A stretch of DNA of 64,000 nt from Paenibacillus monticola (GCF_009664975.1 NZ_WJXB01000006.1:1-64000); one strand, 5' to 3'. Positions 1-9,422 are shown, numbered from the stretch's first letter. The notes: generated from the sequence alone by a model not told the origin. Made by a program: numbers and translations.

Positions 1-195
1 TAACAGTCCCATTAGAATTGTCACGATTGCTATGATTCTTTTCAATACTTTTGGAGAGATCAGAAAGTCCTTACTGAGTACTTGAAGAAGCTTCTTATTA
101 GCCAATATCGATGCGAACAACAGAACTGGAACAATAAAGCCCAGAATGAATGGAATAACAGCAAGAATAAGAACAATTAAAAACACCCATTCCAT
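1..195 (-). CDS. Small membrane protein, 3' part outside the window
   Basis: Reading leftward from the ATG at 195, 65 codons are open to the window edge, so the C-terminus is missing. The N-terminus MEWVFLIVLILAVIPFILGF is a long hydrophobic stretch, followed by a basic patch (ANKKLLQ, SPKVLKR) and a second hydrophobic run, as in a small integral membrane protein. An AGGATGG purine-rich stretch lies just upstream of the start. An alternative ATG at 203 is out of frame and stops quickly. I do not recognise a family and assign no function. Confidence 0.45.
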   Translation of the reverse strand, partial: MEWVFLIVLILAVIPFILGFIVPVLLFASILANKKLLQVLSKDFLISPKVLKRIIAIVTILMGLL

Positions 196-437
196 TTTTC
201 CATCCTAACGTAAGAATGTGTGGAAATTATGTATTCTCTTCAATCCTAATAAACGACAAATGATATACAATCGGAACTGTACGTGAACCTCTCGCATTTA
301 CACATTGCCCATTTGACCAGTCTGCGATTATTCAGTCTATGGGGTATATCCCAAATACTCAAAATCGGTGACTGGAAACTCCTTCTTTCGTCATTCGGGA
401 CTTTAACCCTAGAGATAGCGCCCATGCTGGGCGCACT

Positions 438-476
438 AAAAAAGCTGACATCAGGTATCTCTGACATCAGCTTGAT
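438..476 (-). terminator. Putative rho-independent terminator
   Basis: On the minus strand AAGCTGA pairs with TCAGCTT across a loop that contains the palindromic direct repeat CTGACATCAG (445-454 and 461-470), and the stem is followed by six T residues. No clear gene precedes it on this strand except the kinase that ends at 749. Confidence 0.4.
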
Positions 477-656
477 TTTGACCTGCAAATTAATAAATCC
501 CTCTTCCCCCTTGATCAGCAATATCGTTCTTCCGGTATCGCGAAGCCGGTGTAGCTGGGTAGGAGTTGAAAGTAAATACAGCTGGACACTGTTATAAAAT
601 AGTCCGAAAATAGCCGTGAAAAAGGGTGACGCCTATTACGGATTATATCGCATAGG

Positions 657-693
657 AAAAAACCGCCAAACACCAAACGGTGAATTAACGGCC
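657..693 (-). terminator. Putative terminator after the sensor kinase
   Basis: Minus-strand hairpin with an inner CACC/GGTG stem, an internal loop and an outer CCG/CGG stem, followed by six T residues. It lies about 55 bases beyond the stop of the histidine kinase and probably ends the hydrolase-regulator-kinase operon. Confidence 0.5.
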
Positions 694-748
694 TTATTCA
701 GTTATTCTCTTCCCGTTTCAATCCCGTTCTGCCAATATTTAATTTCCG

Positions 749-2101
749 TTATCGAATAGGTAAATGAACAACCACTGTCGTACCTTGGCCTACCTGACTT
801 TTCATCTCGATGTTTCCATGATGAAGACTCACGATTTTCTTGGCAATGGCAAGTCCTAGACCATTACCGCCAATGTTACGGTTCCGCGACAGATCTGTTT
901 TGTAAAACCGTTCGAAAACATGATCGAGCTGCTCCGGTGCTATTCCGATTCCCGAGTCGGTTATGGCGACGAAAATTTCATTCACCGAATGGGTAATACG
1001 TATTTCGATATGCCCACCCACAGGGGTAAACTTGATGCCGTTGCCGAGTAAATTCATCCATACTTGGTTAAGCTGGTCCCGATCTGCCGTTATTTTGACT
1101 GCCTCAGCCCATTCTAACTCGATGCGAATGCCCTTGGCCGACCATTGGGGCTCGCAAGTAACAACTATTAGCCTGATTTGCTCGTCGAGGTTATATGTAA
1201 TCTCCTCGAATGGATGATGCTCCGAATCTAGCGAAGCGAGCTTCAGCAGATTATCACTAAGTCTGGATAGTCTTCCGCTCTCCGCGATAACGATATCTAG
1301 ATAATAATTACGCTCGTTCTCCGCTACCAAGTTGCTGTTTTTCATGGCCAGAGCAAAACCAGAAATAGACGTTAGCGGGGTTTGAATTTCGTGAGAGATG
1401 TTCGAAACGAAATCTTGCCTCATCTGCTCCAGCTGTTTAAGCTCGCTCGCCATCTCATTAAAGCTACGAGTTAGGGCTCCCATTTCGTCAACGTGTTTCG
1501 TTTTTATCTCCACGTCGAAATCGCCCTTTGCAAGTCGTTTGGTCGCTTGCGTCAAGGCTTGGATCGGTTTCACCAAATACCGGGCCGCAATGAGAATGCA
1601 TAGGCTTCCAATCAGCAGGCCAAACAGTAACATGAGCAGCATCATCCGATTAAGGACATTTTCGTTCTGTGGGGAGAACTGCATAAACATGGCATGCGGC
1701 TCCCCGTCAAATAAAAAGGGAAGACCTATGAAAGTTTGTTCTACCTTAGCGGGAGACGTATAAGATTGTCCCCCCAGCACCTGACGAACCACTTCTGGCG
1801 CTATTTTGACAATATTCGTTTTGGGTAAACCATATATCTTTACCTTGCCGGAAGCGTTATACATATGAATCGGATAGGAGGATATCTTCACCATTCGTTT
1901 TATGAACGTATCTACTTCATCAGGTCTTGTTTGTTTATAGAGACTTATAATATCCTCTCCTACTGCAATCATGTCGTTCTGTCCTATATGGTTTATTTCT
2001 TTCTGGAATAGAAAGTGCGCAATAAAGAAAGAGGACACTAAGCTGAAGATAATGACTACCAGAAACGTGAAAATAATACGGACGTATAAGGTTTTAATCA
2101 T
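749..2101 (-). CDS. Two-component sensor histidine kinase (HAMP-HisKA-HATPase)
   Basis: A 450-residue membrane sensor kinase that would autophosphorylate on histidine and pass phosphate to the response regulator encoded just upstream. Visible parts in order: a transmembrane helix at about residues 8-30, an extracytoplasmic sensor region of about 120 residues, a second helix at about 153-175, a HAMP linker, the H-box SNISHEIQTPL near residue 234, the N-box near WMNLLGNGIKFTP, then DSGIGIAP and GLGLAIAKKI of the ATP-binding domain. The H-box has Ile-Gln where Leu-Arg is usual, a tolerated variant. Its start overlaps the regulator stop by 4 bases (ATGA), which implies translational coupling. The signal sensed is unknown; the neighbouring beta-lactamase-like gene hints at cell-envelope stress, which is only an inference. 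Confidence 0.93.
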   Translation of the reverse strand: MIKTLYVRIIFTFLVVIIFSLVSSFFIAHFLFQKEINHIGQNDMIAVGEDIISLYKQTRPDEVDTFIKRMVKISSYPIHMYNASGKVKIYGLPKTNIVKIAPEVVRQVLGGQSYTSPAKVEQTFIGLPFLFDGEPHAMFMQFSPQNENVLNRMMLLMLLFGLLIGSLCILIAARYLVKPIQALTQATKRLAKGDFDVEIKTKHVDEMGALTRSFNEMASELKQLEQMRQDFVSNISHEIQTPLTSISGFALAMKNSNLVAENERNYYLDIVIAESGRLSRLSDNLLKLASLDSEHHPFEEITYNLDEQIRLIVVTCEPQWSAKGIRIELEWAEAVKITADRDQLNQVWMNLLGNGIKFTPVGGHIEIRITHSVNEIFVAITDSGIGIAPEQLDHVFERFYKTDLSRNRNIGGNGLGLAIAKKIVSLHHGNIEMKSQVGQGTTVVVHLPIR

Positions 2102-2772
2102 GTAATCACTAACCTGTACCCCAGACTACGGGCCGTTTCAATTTGAAAATGTTGCGAATCACCGGCAAACCTTTCCCTTAACCGCTTAATATGAACATCG
2201 ACGGTTCGGTCATCACCTTCGTAGCTTTTCCCCCAAATATGCGAGATCAACTGTTCCCGGGTGTAAATTTGCCCGGGCTGGCTAGCCAGCTTGAACAGTA
2301 GCTCGAACTCTTTTAACGGCAGATTAAGCGTTTCATCTCCACGTATAACTTGAAAGCCACGGCGATTCAGTACGATGCCGCCCAGCTGTATGGTTTGTGA
2401 AGAGACAATCATATAACGTTTCAGCAACGCTTTCACTCTCATCACAAGCTCGAGCGGATCGAATGGCTTCGTTAAATAATCGTCTGTTCCAAGCTCAAAC
2501 CCCTTCACCTTATGCCCCGATTCTCCCTTGGCCGTGACCATCAAGAGAGGGATATTGGAATCTACGCTCCTGATCTCCCTGCACAACTCCCAGCCGTCTA
2601 ATTGGGGCATCATAATGTCGAGGATAACCAAATCCACTTGAGAATTTTCCACAATCGCTAGCGCTTCCGCACCGTCGCTTGCCTCCAATATCTCGAATCC
2701 TTCTTTTCGCAAAAATAAGGTGATCAGCTCGCGAATGAGCGCATCGTCATCCGCAATAAGGATTTTGGCCAT
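2098..2772 (-). CDS. OmpR/PhoB-family response regulator
   Basis: 224-residue DNA-binding response regulator paired with the downstream kinase. The receiver domain shows the acidic pocket DDD at residues 8-10, phospho-acceptor Asp52 in VILDIMMPQLDG and the conserved Lys of LTKPFDP. The C-terminal winged helix has the OmpR signature ending RTVDVHIKRLRERF and ARSLGYRL. I chose the ATG at 2772, preceded by GGAGGAGTG at good spacing, rather than a TTG six codons upstream that overlaps this ribosome binding site. It lies 56 bases downstream of the serine hydrolase gene on the same strand, so the three genes look like one transcription unit. Confidence 0.94.
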   Translation of the reverse strand: MAKILIADDDALIRELITLFLRKEGFEILEASDGAEALAIVENSQVDLVILDIMMPQLDGWELCREIRSVDSNIPLLMVTAKGESGHKVKGFELGTDDYLTKPFDPLELVMRVKALLKRYMIVSSQTIQLGGIVLNRRGFQVIRGDETLNLPLKEFELLFKLASQPGQIYTREQLISHIWGKSYEGDDRTVDVHIKRLRERFAGDSQHFQIETARSLGYRLVIT

Positions 2773-2828
2773 GAGAATACACTCCTCCAATCTCTATCGT
2801 GTTCCTCCCGAATGGGCGGATTGTTGCT

Positions 2829-4799
2829 TCAACCAAAATGCCATCCCAATAGATTCCAATGATAAAAAAACAAACTCATTACAACTGCCGATAGCGACAC
2901 AAGCGTGTAATGCACACGCTTCAGCACGGTCCAATACTTGTTTTTCCATGCCATTACGCTTAAAGCCAGTATCACCACGGTCAATCCCACAAGTATGATG
3001 GGCATGAACAAGTAGAGATTTAACGATTGTGTAATGCGGCTAAGCCGATCAATCAATCCCATGTTCAACACCACGACGAACGTCGCGACCGACGTCATTA
3101 GCGCCCAAGCAGCGGTAGCCACCGACACCCGAACTGCCCACCTCTGCGCTTTGGGCATCACTTTGATTTCACGTCTGCGATAAGCGAACCCCGTCAATAC
3201 AGTGATAAACAGAACTGCCGATATTCCCAGCAAAGGAAGCCAGAACTTGGGTTGATCGATCAGAGGCGTGGGCTCAAGCGGCATGGGATTAAGTTCATCA
3301 AGAAACAGATAAGTGACCTTTCCCGATGCATCGGTGCGGAATCCCATCTTATGGGTGCCTCCGACTTCTTGGAATAAATCTGGTCCTATTGGAGCATAAA
3401 CTTGTTGATCCGCTCCACTTCCAATAGATAGTCGGTTATCGGAAACCGTAATGTTAAGCTTGACCAGGAAATTGAAAAACTTATCTATATCACTGTGGTT
3501 ACGGCGTGTAAATTGATAGGAACCTGCGTATTTTTGCAAGGAATTCCCAAGAACAGCGGAGGCAGGAGACAGCTTGACTTCCTGCAGAGGAAAGTAACGA
3601 TCGAAAAAGGCTCGCGCCAATCCTGTCGCTGCTGCTCCACCGTCACCACCGCTATAGGAAACGAAAATTCCGATTTGCTTATCGGGTACAAGATAAACCT
3701 CCGTATTGAATAGCTCGTCGGAGCCCCCATGGGAAATAACGCGGAGACCGTTCATGTTCAGATCGGAAAAGCCAAGGTCCATTGCCGGTAAATGCTTGTT
3801 AAATACAAAAGCCGGCGAATGCATTAATTGGGCAGTTTTGGGTTCGAGAATTTGTTGGTCTCCATAACGTCCGTCCTGAAGATGGGCGATCATGAAATGA
3901 GCCATATCATCTGCTGAGACGGATCCTGATCCCGCGGGGCGAAATCCTCCTTCGAACGTAGGCGGCCTGGTTGCGAATTGGCCGTTCTCTCTGGCATATC
4001 CGAGCACTGCGTAGGGCTCTAAAGACGCTGGAACAGGCTCCTGAACCGTGGCATATTTCATATCGAGCGGATCGAAAATGTTTTTCTGGATATAGTCATT
4101 ATACGCAATTCCGCTAACTTCCTCGACGATTAATCCCGCCAACGAAGCGCCATAGTTCGAATAGGACATCATCTCGCCTGGAGGCATGACCCGAGCTGGC
4201 ATATGTTTGGCAAGAGTTTCAGAAATCGAAACCGGCAGCTTCTTAGGATCCGTAGTAATTTGATAACCGACGCCCCCCTCTTCGAACCCAGCGGTATGGG
4301 TCATGAGATGACGCATAGTAATCGGCTGCGGATAGGTTTTTGGTATGATCACTGTTTCCAAATAGGTATTGACGTCAGTATCAAGATCGATTCTACCCTG
4401 CTCGACCAATTGCATCACTGCCGTCCAAGTAAACAGCTTCGTTGTCGAAGCGATCCGAAATAGGCTGGTCTCGGGATCGACTAGTGTGGCTTCTTCGACG
4501 TTGGAGTGTCCATAACCCTTAGAGAGCAGGATTTTCCCATCCTTGACGATTGAGATGACCGCGCCTGGAATTTTGAAATTGTCCATATGCCCTTCCATGA
4601 TCCCATCAATGAATGCTGATAGCTGAGCGGGGTCGTTCAAATCCGCCGCTGGTCCCTCCGGTTTAACGGATAGTAATGTAGCTGTTGGAGGTGCTGCCGA
4701 TGCGGACGTTTGAGCCCCTAACAAACTCGCCCCAACCGTAGCAACCAGTAACGCCAGTAAAATCTTTGTGCATAATATTTTCCTTATAGATGATGACAT
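2829..4799 (-). CDS. Secreted/membrane serine hydrolase, beta-lactamase class C-like
   Basis: 656 residues. An N-terminal signal segment (hydrophobic core ILLALLVATVGASLLG, then ASA) leads to an extracellular serine-hydrolase domain of the class C beta-lactamase/D-alanyl carboxypeptidase fold: SxxK as STTK near residue 115, Tyr-x-Asn as YSN near residue 214, and a third-motif HGGSDE near residue 357. After about residue 515 there are four predicted membrane helices, so the enzyme is tethered to the membrane by its C-terminus. This architecture is common in Bacillales proteins loosely called penicillin-binding-protein-like esterases; the substrate (peptidoglycan peptide, D-amino acid ester or other) cannot be read from sequence. 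RBS GGAGG lies six bases before the ATG. The two-component genes follow on the same strand. Confidence 0.9.
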   Translation of the reverse strand: MSSSIRKILCTKILLALLVATVGASLLGAQTSASAAPPTATLLSVKPEGPAADLNDPAQLSAFIDGIMEGHMDNFKIPGAVISIVKDGKILLSKGYGHSNVEEATLVDPETSLFRIASTTKLFTWTAVMQLVEQGRIDLDTDVNTYLETVIIPKTYPQPITMRHLMTHTAGFEEGGVGYQITTDPKKLPVSISETLAKHMPARVMPPGEMMSYSNYGASLAGLIVEEVSGIAYNDYIQKNIFDPLDMKYATVQEPVPASLEPYAVLGYARENGQFATRPPTFEGGFRPAGSGSVSADDMAHFMIAHLQDGRYGDQQILEPKTAQLMHSPAFVFNKHLPAMDLGFSDLNMNGLRVISHGGSDELFNTEVYLVPDKQIGIFVSYSGGDGGAAATGLARAFFDRYFPLQEVKLSPASAVLGNSLQKYAGSYQFTRRNHSDIDKFFNFLVKLNITVSDNRLSIGSGADQQVYAPIGPDLFQEVGGTHKMGFRTDASGKVTYLFLDELNPMPLEPTPLIDQPKFWLPLLGISAVLFITVLTGFAYRRREIKVMPKAQRWAVRVSVATAAWALMTSVATFVVVLNMGLIDRLSRITQSLNLYLFMPIILVGLTVVILALSVMAWKNKYWTVLKRVHYTLVSLSAVVMSLFFYHWNLLGWHFG

Positions 4800-4984
4800 G
4801 ATAATCCTCCAACATTCAGTGTATTATTGATAACTAACTCTCGCTATTTAATTGAAAGCATATCATAAACATATGAACGGAGAGTGAACCTCGCTGGTAC
4901 TCACAAAAGCGGAGAGTCGTCAGATTGAATTTTAAGTGGACGGACAAAAGTATAATGCGCGTAACAATCGTATATTCACATATC

Positions 4985-5012
4985 GAAAAACCTCCCTACG
5001 GGTAGGAAGGTT
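4985..5012 (-). terminator. Second terminator-like hairpin downstream of plsY
   Basis: An 11-base stem (AACCTTCCTAC with GTAGGGAGGTT, one mismatch, two-base loop) followed on the minus strand by a five-T run. It would back up the terminator at 5109-5150 and shield the serine hydrolase operon. Confidence 0.5.
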
Positions 5013-5108
5013 ATCGTTACTGGACTGTGAAAAGTTCTATGGGAGCGCAATCTCATACTCATCTCATTAGCTTGTCTCAGGAGCAGCTCCTGACCGTAAA
5101 GTCTCTAG

Positions 5109-5150
5109 GAAAAAAACACCCTATCCAGCTCAAAAGCTGAAAAACGGTGT
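5109..5150 (-). terminator. Rho-independent terminator after plsY
   Basis: Minus-strand hairpin with outer stem ACACC/GGTGT and inner stem CAGCT/AGCTG, followed by seven T residues, starting 13 bases after the stop codon of the PlsY-like gene. Confidence 0.65.
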
Positions 5151-5163
5151 GATAAGATCCATG

Positions 5164-5766
5164 CTAGTTTTTTCTTTTACAATAAACCGCAATTTTACTT
5201 TTATTTGTATAGCTCAATATTAGTAAATTTAGGAACCAAAAGCAGAAATACGGCGTGGAGAAATTCCTGAGGTACAAATATACAGATACAAGCAGCATCC
5301 CGAATACAGCCTGAAACGCATTGGCTTCCGTCGAAACTGGCTTGCCTTTCTTGATTATAGTAGATATGGCGAGCAATATAGCCAAGATGATTGCATAAAC
5401 AAGGGATACCTCAAACCGGGTTAGGGCACTCCAGACACCAAAGGTGACGGCAATTGCTTTTCCCCCTTTAAATTTCATAAACGGTGAGAAAGCATGCCCA
5501 ACAATAGGCGCTGCTGAAATAAGCACTATCCCATATCCTTGCATCATCCCGCTCTCGATGAACAGGGCGAGGGGCAGATACCCCTTCATGAAATCAAGCA
5601 GGACACCGGCTAGGCCCAGTTTATATCCTGCAGCACTCCACAGGTTGAACGCACCGGGGTTGCCATCCCCTACCGTCTTTAGATCTTTACGGGCAAGTCG
5701 GCCCAGCCAATACGAGAACATAAGAGATCCGCACAGAAACTCCACAAGAGTCAGCAAAATAATCAT
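5164..5766 (-). CDS. plsY: Glycerol-3-phosphate acyltransferase family (PlsY-like)
   Basis: 200-residue, strongly hydrophobic protein of the PlsY family, which transfers the acyl group of acyl-phosphate to glycerol-3-phosphate at the membrane. Family motifs are present with small changes: GDGNPGAFN (usually GSGNPGATN), the D-x-x-KG motif as DFMKG, and GHAFSPFMKFKGGKA. The start overlaps the stop of the upstream glycosyltransferase by 4 bases (ATGA). The substitutions in motif 1 and the coupling to a glycosyltransferase suggest an accessory paralogue, perhaps acylating a glycosylated lipid or carotenoid, rather than the housekeeping phospholipid enzyme; this is an inference. Confidence 0.85.
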   Translation of the reverse strand: MIILLTLVEFLCGSLMFSYWLGRLARKDLKTVGDGNPGAFNLWSAAGYKLGLAGVLLDFMKGYLPLALFIESGMMQGYGIVLISAAPIVGHAFSPFMKFKGGKAIAVTFGVWSALTRFEVSLVYAIILAILLAISTIIKKGKPVSTEANAFQAVFGMLLVSVYLYLRNFSTPYFCFWFLNLLILSYTNKSKIAVYCKRKN

Positions 5767-6857
5767 TTGTCTCTTTGGCCCCCTACTTCAATCGCCCTGC
5801 CTTTCCACGACACATGCCCCAGAAATAGGACCTGGTACGCTGAATAAAGAAGAACGGCCAGGAAAAAGAGTGTAGAGAAAATGTGGAGGAATGGCATAAT
5901 TTTCCCGAAATAACCCACATCTCTGACCAAATAATAGATGTGAAACACATAGAGCATGTATCCAAAGATCAATGGAAATGCCCAAGATGTATTCCAGAGA
6001 AAAATCGCACCTAACGAAGCAATTAGCCCCAGAAACCATAGCGCTACCAGCATAATTGTCCAGATGCTTAATTTAGCTGTGCTTAATACCGCTCCCTTGC
6101 CAAAGCCCTGTAATTCACTCTTCAGGCCTTGCGGATACATGCGGAAGGAGACCAGACCGCGTCCGATAAAGTTGGTGACAGGGATACCCGCCTCCCGATA
6201 GCGAGCACCCAAATTCAGGTCATCCAATAGTTCGGAGCGTATGCTGCTATGTCCATTGATTGTTTCATAATCAGTTCTGGAGGTGATAATGCAGGACCCG
6301 TATAGGCCTTTACTTGGATTGTTATGTTCAAACAACGAGGTGAAGGCAAACACACCCAAGATATTAGGAATTAACGCCAAGCGCTCGTAAAATTTCTCCG
6401 TTTGATGAAACGGAACAACTGAAATCACGCCACCAGCTTTAGCCCGTGCTTTCAGCAGAGATTCCAGCGCCTGCGTAGACAGGCGAATATCCGCATCCAG
6501 AAAAGCGATCGTGTCGCCCGAAGAATTCAGGAATCCGTTCCATACCGCCCAAGTTTTCCCCGTCCAGCCCACAGGTAAAGCTGGGTTCTCAATTACTGTA
6601 ACCCCATAGCTTGCGGCAATTTCTTTGGTTCGATCCTCCGAACAATCATCAACGACAATGATTTCATAAGGCTTAACCGTTTGAGCCCGGAGAGAGTCCA
6701 GTATATTGGACAGATTCTTCGCTTCATTTCTTGCCGGAATAATGATAGACAATTTCTCATTGCCTGGATTCACTTCCGCACCCAGGGGAATGAGCTTTCT
6801 GCGAAACAGTACTATACCCGAAAGGCAGCCAATGACGAAGAACAAGTAAAGACCCAT
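5763..6857 (-). CDS. Membrane glycosyltransferase family 2 (CrtQ-like)
   Basis: 364-residue GT-A glycosyltransferase. An N-terminal membrane anchor is followed by the nucleotide-sugar fold: LSIIIPARNEAKNL, VDDCSEDRT, the DxD-type metal motif in FLDADIRL and a later acidic pair in ELLDDLNLGARYREAG, then three or four C-terminal helices. The layout matches GT2 enzymes that glycosylate membrane lipids or C30 carotenoids (CrtQ type). I set the start at ATG 6857, which has ACGGGG six bases upstream; a TTG two codons earlier lies on that ribosome binding site. It is translationally coupled to the PlsY-like gene. The acceptor is not known; no carotenoid genes are in the window. Confidence 0.85.
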   Translation of the reverse strand: MGLYLFFVIGCLSGIVLFRRKLIPLGAEVNPGNEKLSIIIPARNEAKNLSNILDSLRAQTVKPYEIIVVDDCSEDRTKEIAASYGVTVIENPALPVGWTGKTWAVWNGFLNSSGDTIAFLDADIRLSTQALESLLKARAKAGGVISVVPFHQTEKFYERLALIPNILGVFAFTSLFEHNNPSKGLYGSCIITSRTDYETINGHSSIRSELLDDLNLGARYREAGIPVTNFIGRGLVSFRMYPQGLKSELQGFGKGAVLSTAKLSIWTIMLVALWFLGLIASLGAIFLWNTSWAFPLIFGYMLYVFHIYYLVRDVGYFGKIMPFLHIFSTLFFLAVLLYSAYQVLFLGHVSWKGRAIEVGGQRDK

Positions 6858-7227
6858 GATCAACCCCGTCTCTCTAAAGTAGCTGGAATGATAAGAGCCA
6901 TTCAGTAGACAATATACAATAGGTTATTCCATGTCCTGTCCTTACATGCCCGCTAATCTCGAGTGGGTAAAATTAAATGTTCTAAAAAGACCGAACTACA
7001 GTATTATAAATTCCGCAGCGATCTCCTGATTGGTTTTCCCCTCGGCTATGAGACGAATAACCGCACTTCAATGGATCAGCCTATCGGTTTCCTTATATCC
7101 TTCCTTATTATCCACTCGATTTTTGTATGTATGGCAGCCATTTAACGGTAAATACCCGCAGATCATCTCTGCGGGTGCTTCATTATCTCACTGACAATCT
7201 GTGTTGCTCTCTAGTGGCTTCTCAAGA
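6858..7227. other. Intergenic region, promoter space and one hairpin
   Basis: About 370 bases with no supportable gene. A plus-strand frame at 6963-7145 (60 codons) lacks a ribosome binding site and any family resemblance. The right part holds a strong hairpin listed separately. Confidence 0.4.
7154..7176. terminator. Strong hairpin after the hydrolase gene
   Basis: Perfect 9-base stem ACCCGCAGA/TCTGCGGGT with a five-base loop, 52 bases beyond the stop of the minus-strand hydrolase gene. The T content after the stem is modest on both strands (ATTTACC on minus), so terminator function is likely but not certain. Confidence 0.5.
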
Positions 7228-9375
7228 TTAAATAAGATTCCAGAACATTGCAGTGTTAGCTGCGGTAATGATTGTGAACAATAGAGTGTTCAAGAAAGAG
7301 GCTAGCCACACATTGTTGGTTTTATCAAAAATCTTACGGGCATATATTGCCGCCAATACGAGGCATGGTACCAATGCGAACAGCAATATACCATTTAAGG
7401 CTTGCCCTGGGTAAAGCGCAACACCCGTAATAAAATCCTTACCGTATTGAGCTGCCATCCAAAGGATAAGCCCACCCACATTCAGAATAATGGACAGGAT
7501 ATAATCTCCTTTTCGACCTCGTGTATTCGCATTCAGCGCCACAACACTGACAAAGTAGTAAATTTGGAAAAATGGCATATACCGCAGCGCGGTAATCAAA
7601 TGCTCTATTTGAAAGGTTCGTACGGCGAAGGTCCAGATTCGGAAGTCTGTGCCAAATACCGCCTGTACCGTGAACAGCAGCAGATAGCCCAAAAATACTG
7701 CAGCAAGTGCTGTACATAAGCTGGAGATAATTGTAACTATATTAAGATTGATTCCATAGTCACTGAATTTCGTACCTGCCGGCTTTTTCGAGAAAAAGTA
7801 GAAAGCAAATGTTAGGAATGCAATAATTAGTCCGGAAACAATCGCCCAATAAGCTACCTGGTTCGTTGTCGGTTCATTAAAGAAAGAACTTGTTGAGAGA
7901 ATATGATTTGCATTGTTAAAGATCAGCCACATCAGCATTGCAACTACTGCCAGCAGCGCACTTCCATAACCAATATTCTTCATATTGGAACGGAGTTCAG
8001 GGGTTGCCTTTTGGGTGTTCGCCAGACTAAAACCTACTACTGCTGCCACTACACAAGCAACTAGCAAAATAACGGCAATCGTGCTAAGGACATTCATTCC
8101 ATTCGCTTGTTTATCCATCAGTGTTGGGAACAAAATGGCCGGGATTAAGGTACTGAATACGATAGCTGCCCAGTATACGATTCTCTGCTTACCGGTTGAT
8201 GGCGCACTTACGGTTGCAATGGATGCCGTGACTGAGCGCTTCAAGAATGGAGCTTTCAGCAGCAAGCTGATAAGTGGAACTATGATTAGGAAGAAACCGA
8301 TTAAGGCAATAAAGTTGCCGGCTTCTTTTAACCACCAGATTTGATGGCCTGAACCAAGATCAACATTTGTCTGATTTGGAGAAGTCACACCTTTAAATGC
8401 TTGGGCGTAGAAATCAATAAAATGGGCTGTTGTAGTTTTGGAAAAGTGGTTCCATGGGTGAGTTTGGTTAGGTGTAAACAGGATGCGCTCACCCGCCTGT
8501 GATTGACGTACCACAGAATCGTCGAGACTTAACTCGCCAGATTGCACCGTGTAGAACTTGCTGCTCTCAGCTGCCTGTTTATCCGCAGAAAGACCGAGGA
8601 ACATCTTGCCTGAGAGGGTTGACGCGAAATCCTTACTCGTAACTGTACCTTGCACTTTCTTCTCGGCAGCACTTTTCTCACCGTCAGACTTATTGAAGAA
8701 GAACTCATCATATTTACCGGCAATCATCCCGACTGTACGGCTGCCAAATGCCGCTTGAAGCTGGTCCTGAGGAGCAACTGCCGTAGAGTAAGAGAAATCG
8801 GCGCCTGCTGAAATTCCTGCATAAATCATGCGCTGGCCAGTCTGCAAAGAGTTTAGTTCGTCCATATACATAGCCAGCAAGGAGGAGAAGCCGCCCATGG
8901 AATGGCCGCTGACAGCGACATATGCATTACCGCTATCATCCTTTTTGGTGTAATCCTGTTGGAAAATGTACTTCGATGCGTCAAATTGGGAATAGATCCA
9001 AAAGGTACCGAATAGATCTTTCACCGGTATGTCATTGTCCCAGCGGGAATCACCGTGATCATACATATCCAATGCCAAGACGATATAACCTCTTCTGGAC
9101 ATTTCAATCGCAGGAGCATCCTGCATTTCTTTGGTATTCAGATATCCATGTGTCGTGATGATCACCGGTCGGGGATCATCTGCACCTGCTCCTTTGGGCA
9201 TATAGAGCAACCCGGAGAGTGTACCGTGGTCCGCCTTAAATGTAATTTCTTTAACATTCACTGAATAAAATGAGGTGTTAAACATACTAGCAAAAAGGCT
9301 GCCAATGATGATTAACACTAAAGATAGGGCCAGCAAGCCCTGTGGTTTTTTTAAAAACGAACCCATTTTCCTCAT
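7228..9375 (-). CDS. Alpha/beta hydrolase fused to a multi-helix membrane domain
   Basis: 715 residues. One N-terminal membrane helix (about 15-35) precedes an alpha/beta hydrolase domain: VIITTHGYLN (oxyanion region), LDMYDHGDSRWDND and the nucleophile elbow GHSMGG. The second half (from about residue 340) has around nine hydrophobic helices. The start was placed at ATG 9375 because AAAGGAG lies nine bases before it; ATGs further upstream have no site. It follows the dihydroxyacetone kinase gene on the same strand but has its own cre box in the 129-base gap. The substrate is unknown. A role in releasing a lipid- or ester-bound glycerol compound would fit the neighbourhood but is only an inference. 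Confidence 0.8.
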   Translation of the reverse strand: MRKMGSFLKKPQGLLALSLVLIIIGSLFASMFNTSFYSVNVKEITFKADHGTLSGLLYMPKGAGADDPRPVIITTHGYLNTKEMQDAPAIEMSRRGYIVLALDMYDHGDSRWDNDIPVKDLFGTFWIYSQFDASKYIFQQDYTKKDDSGNAYVAVSGHSMGGFSSLLAMYMDELNSLQTGQRMIYAGISAGADFSYSTAVAPQDQLQAAFGSRTVGMIAGKYDEFFFNKSDGEKSAAEKKVQGTVTSKDFASTLSGKMFLGLSADKQAAESSKFYTVQSGELSLDDSVVRQSQAGERILFTPNQTHPWNHFSKTTTAHFIDFYAQAFKGVTSPNQTNVDLGSGHQIWWLKEAGNFIALIGFFLIIVPLISLLLKAPFLKRSVTASIATVSAPSTGKQRIVYWAAIVFSTLIPAILFPTLMDKQANGMNVLSTIAVILLVACVVAAVVGFSLANTQKATPELRSNMKNIGYGSALLAVVAMLMWLIFNNANHILSTSSFFNEPTTNQVAYWAIVSGLIIAFLTFAFYFFSKKPAGTKFSDYGINLNIVTIISSLCTALAAVFLGYLLLFTVQAVFGTDFRIWTFAVRTFQIEHLITALRYMPFFQIYYFVSVVALNANTRGRKGDYILSIILNVGGLILWMAAQYGKDFITGVALYPGQALNGILLFALVPCLVLAAIYARKIFDKTNNVWLASFLNTLLFTIITAANTAMFWNLI

Positions 9376-9422
9376 TATAGATTTCTCCTTTGTCATAGTT
9401 ATATCGATCAGCACATCCTATA

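Larger units (their letters stand above)
196..748. other. Intergenic stretch with two terminator-like hairpins
   Basis: No convincing gene is visible in these 553 bases. A minus-strand frame is open from about 640 to 246, but it has no ribosome binding site or recognisable family and a terminator-like hairpin sits in its middle. The stretch does contain two minus-strand hairpins with T-tracts, listed separately. It may hold a decayed gene or a short untranslated transcript. Confidence 0.4.
4800..5163. other. Intergenic region with two hairpins and promoter space
   Basis: No gene seen. It holds the leader of the serine hydrolase gene (left part) and two minus-strand hairpins downstream of the PlsY-like gene. 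No riboswitch fold that I recognise. Confidence 0.4.

Noticed and set aside
246..597. Overlapping open frames on both strands (91 and 104 codons)
   Set aside because: No ribosome binding site, no family resemblance, and a terminator-like hairpin lies inside; more likely intergenic or decayed DNA.
3485..3730. Open frames on both strands inside the serine hydrolase gene
   Set aside because: Shadows of the hydrolase coding sequence, which has full family motifs across the same bases.
6963..7145. 60-codon plus-strand frame with a hydrophobic end
   Set aside because: No ribosome binding site, low-complexity composition, and it lies in a region expected to hold promoter and terminator sequence.
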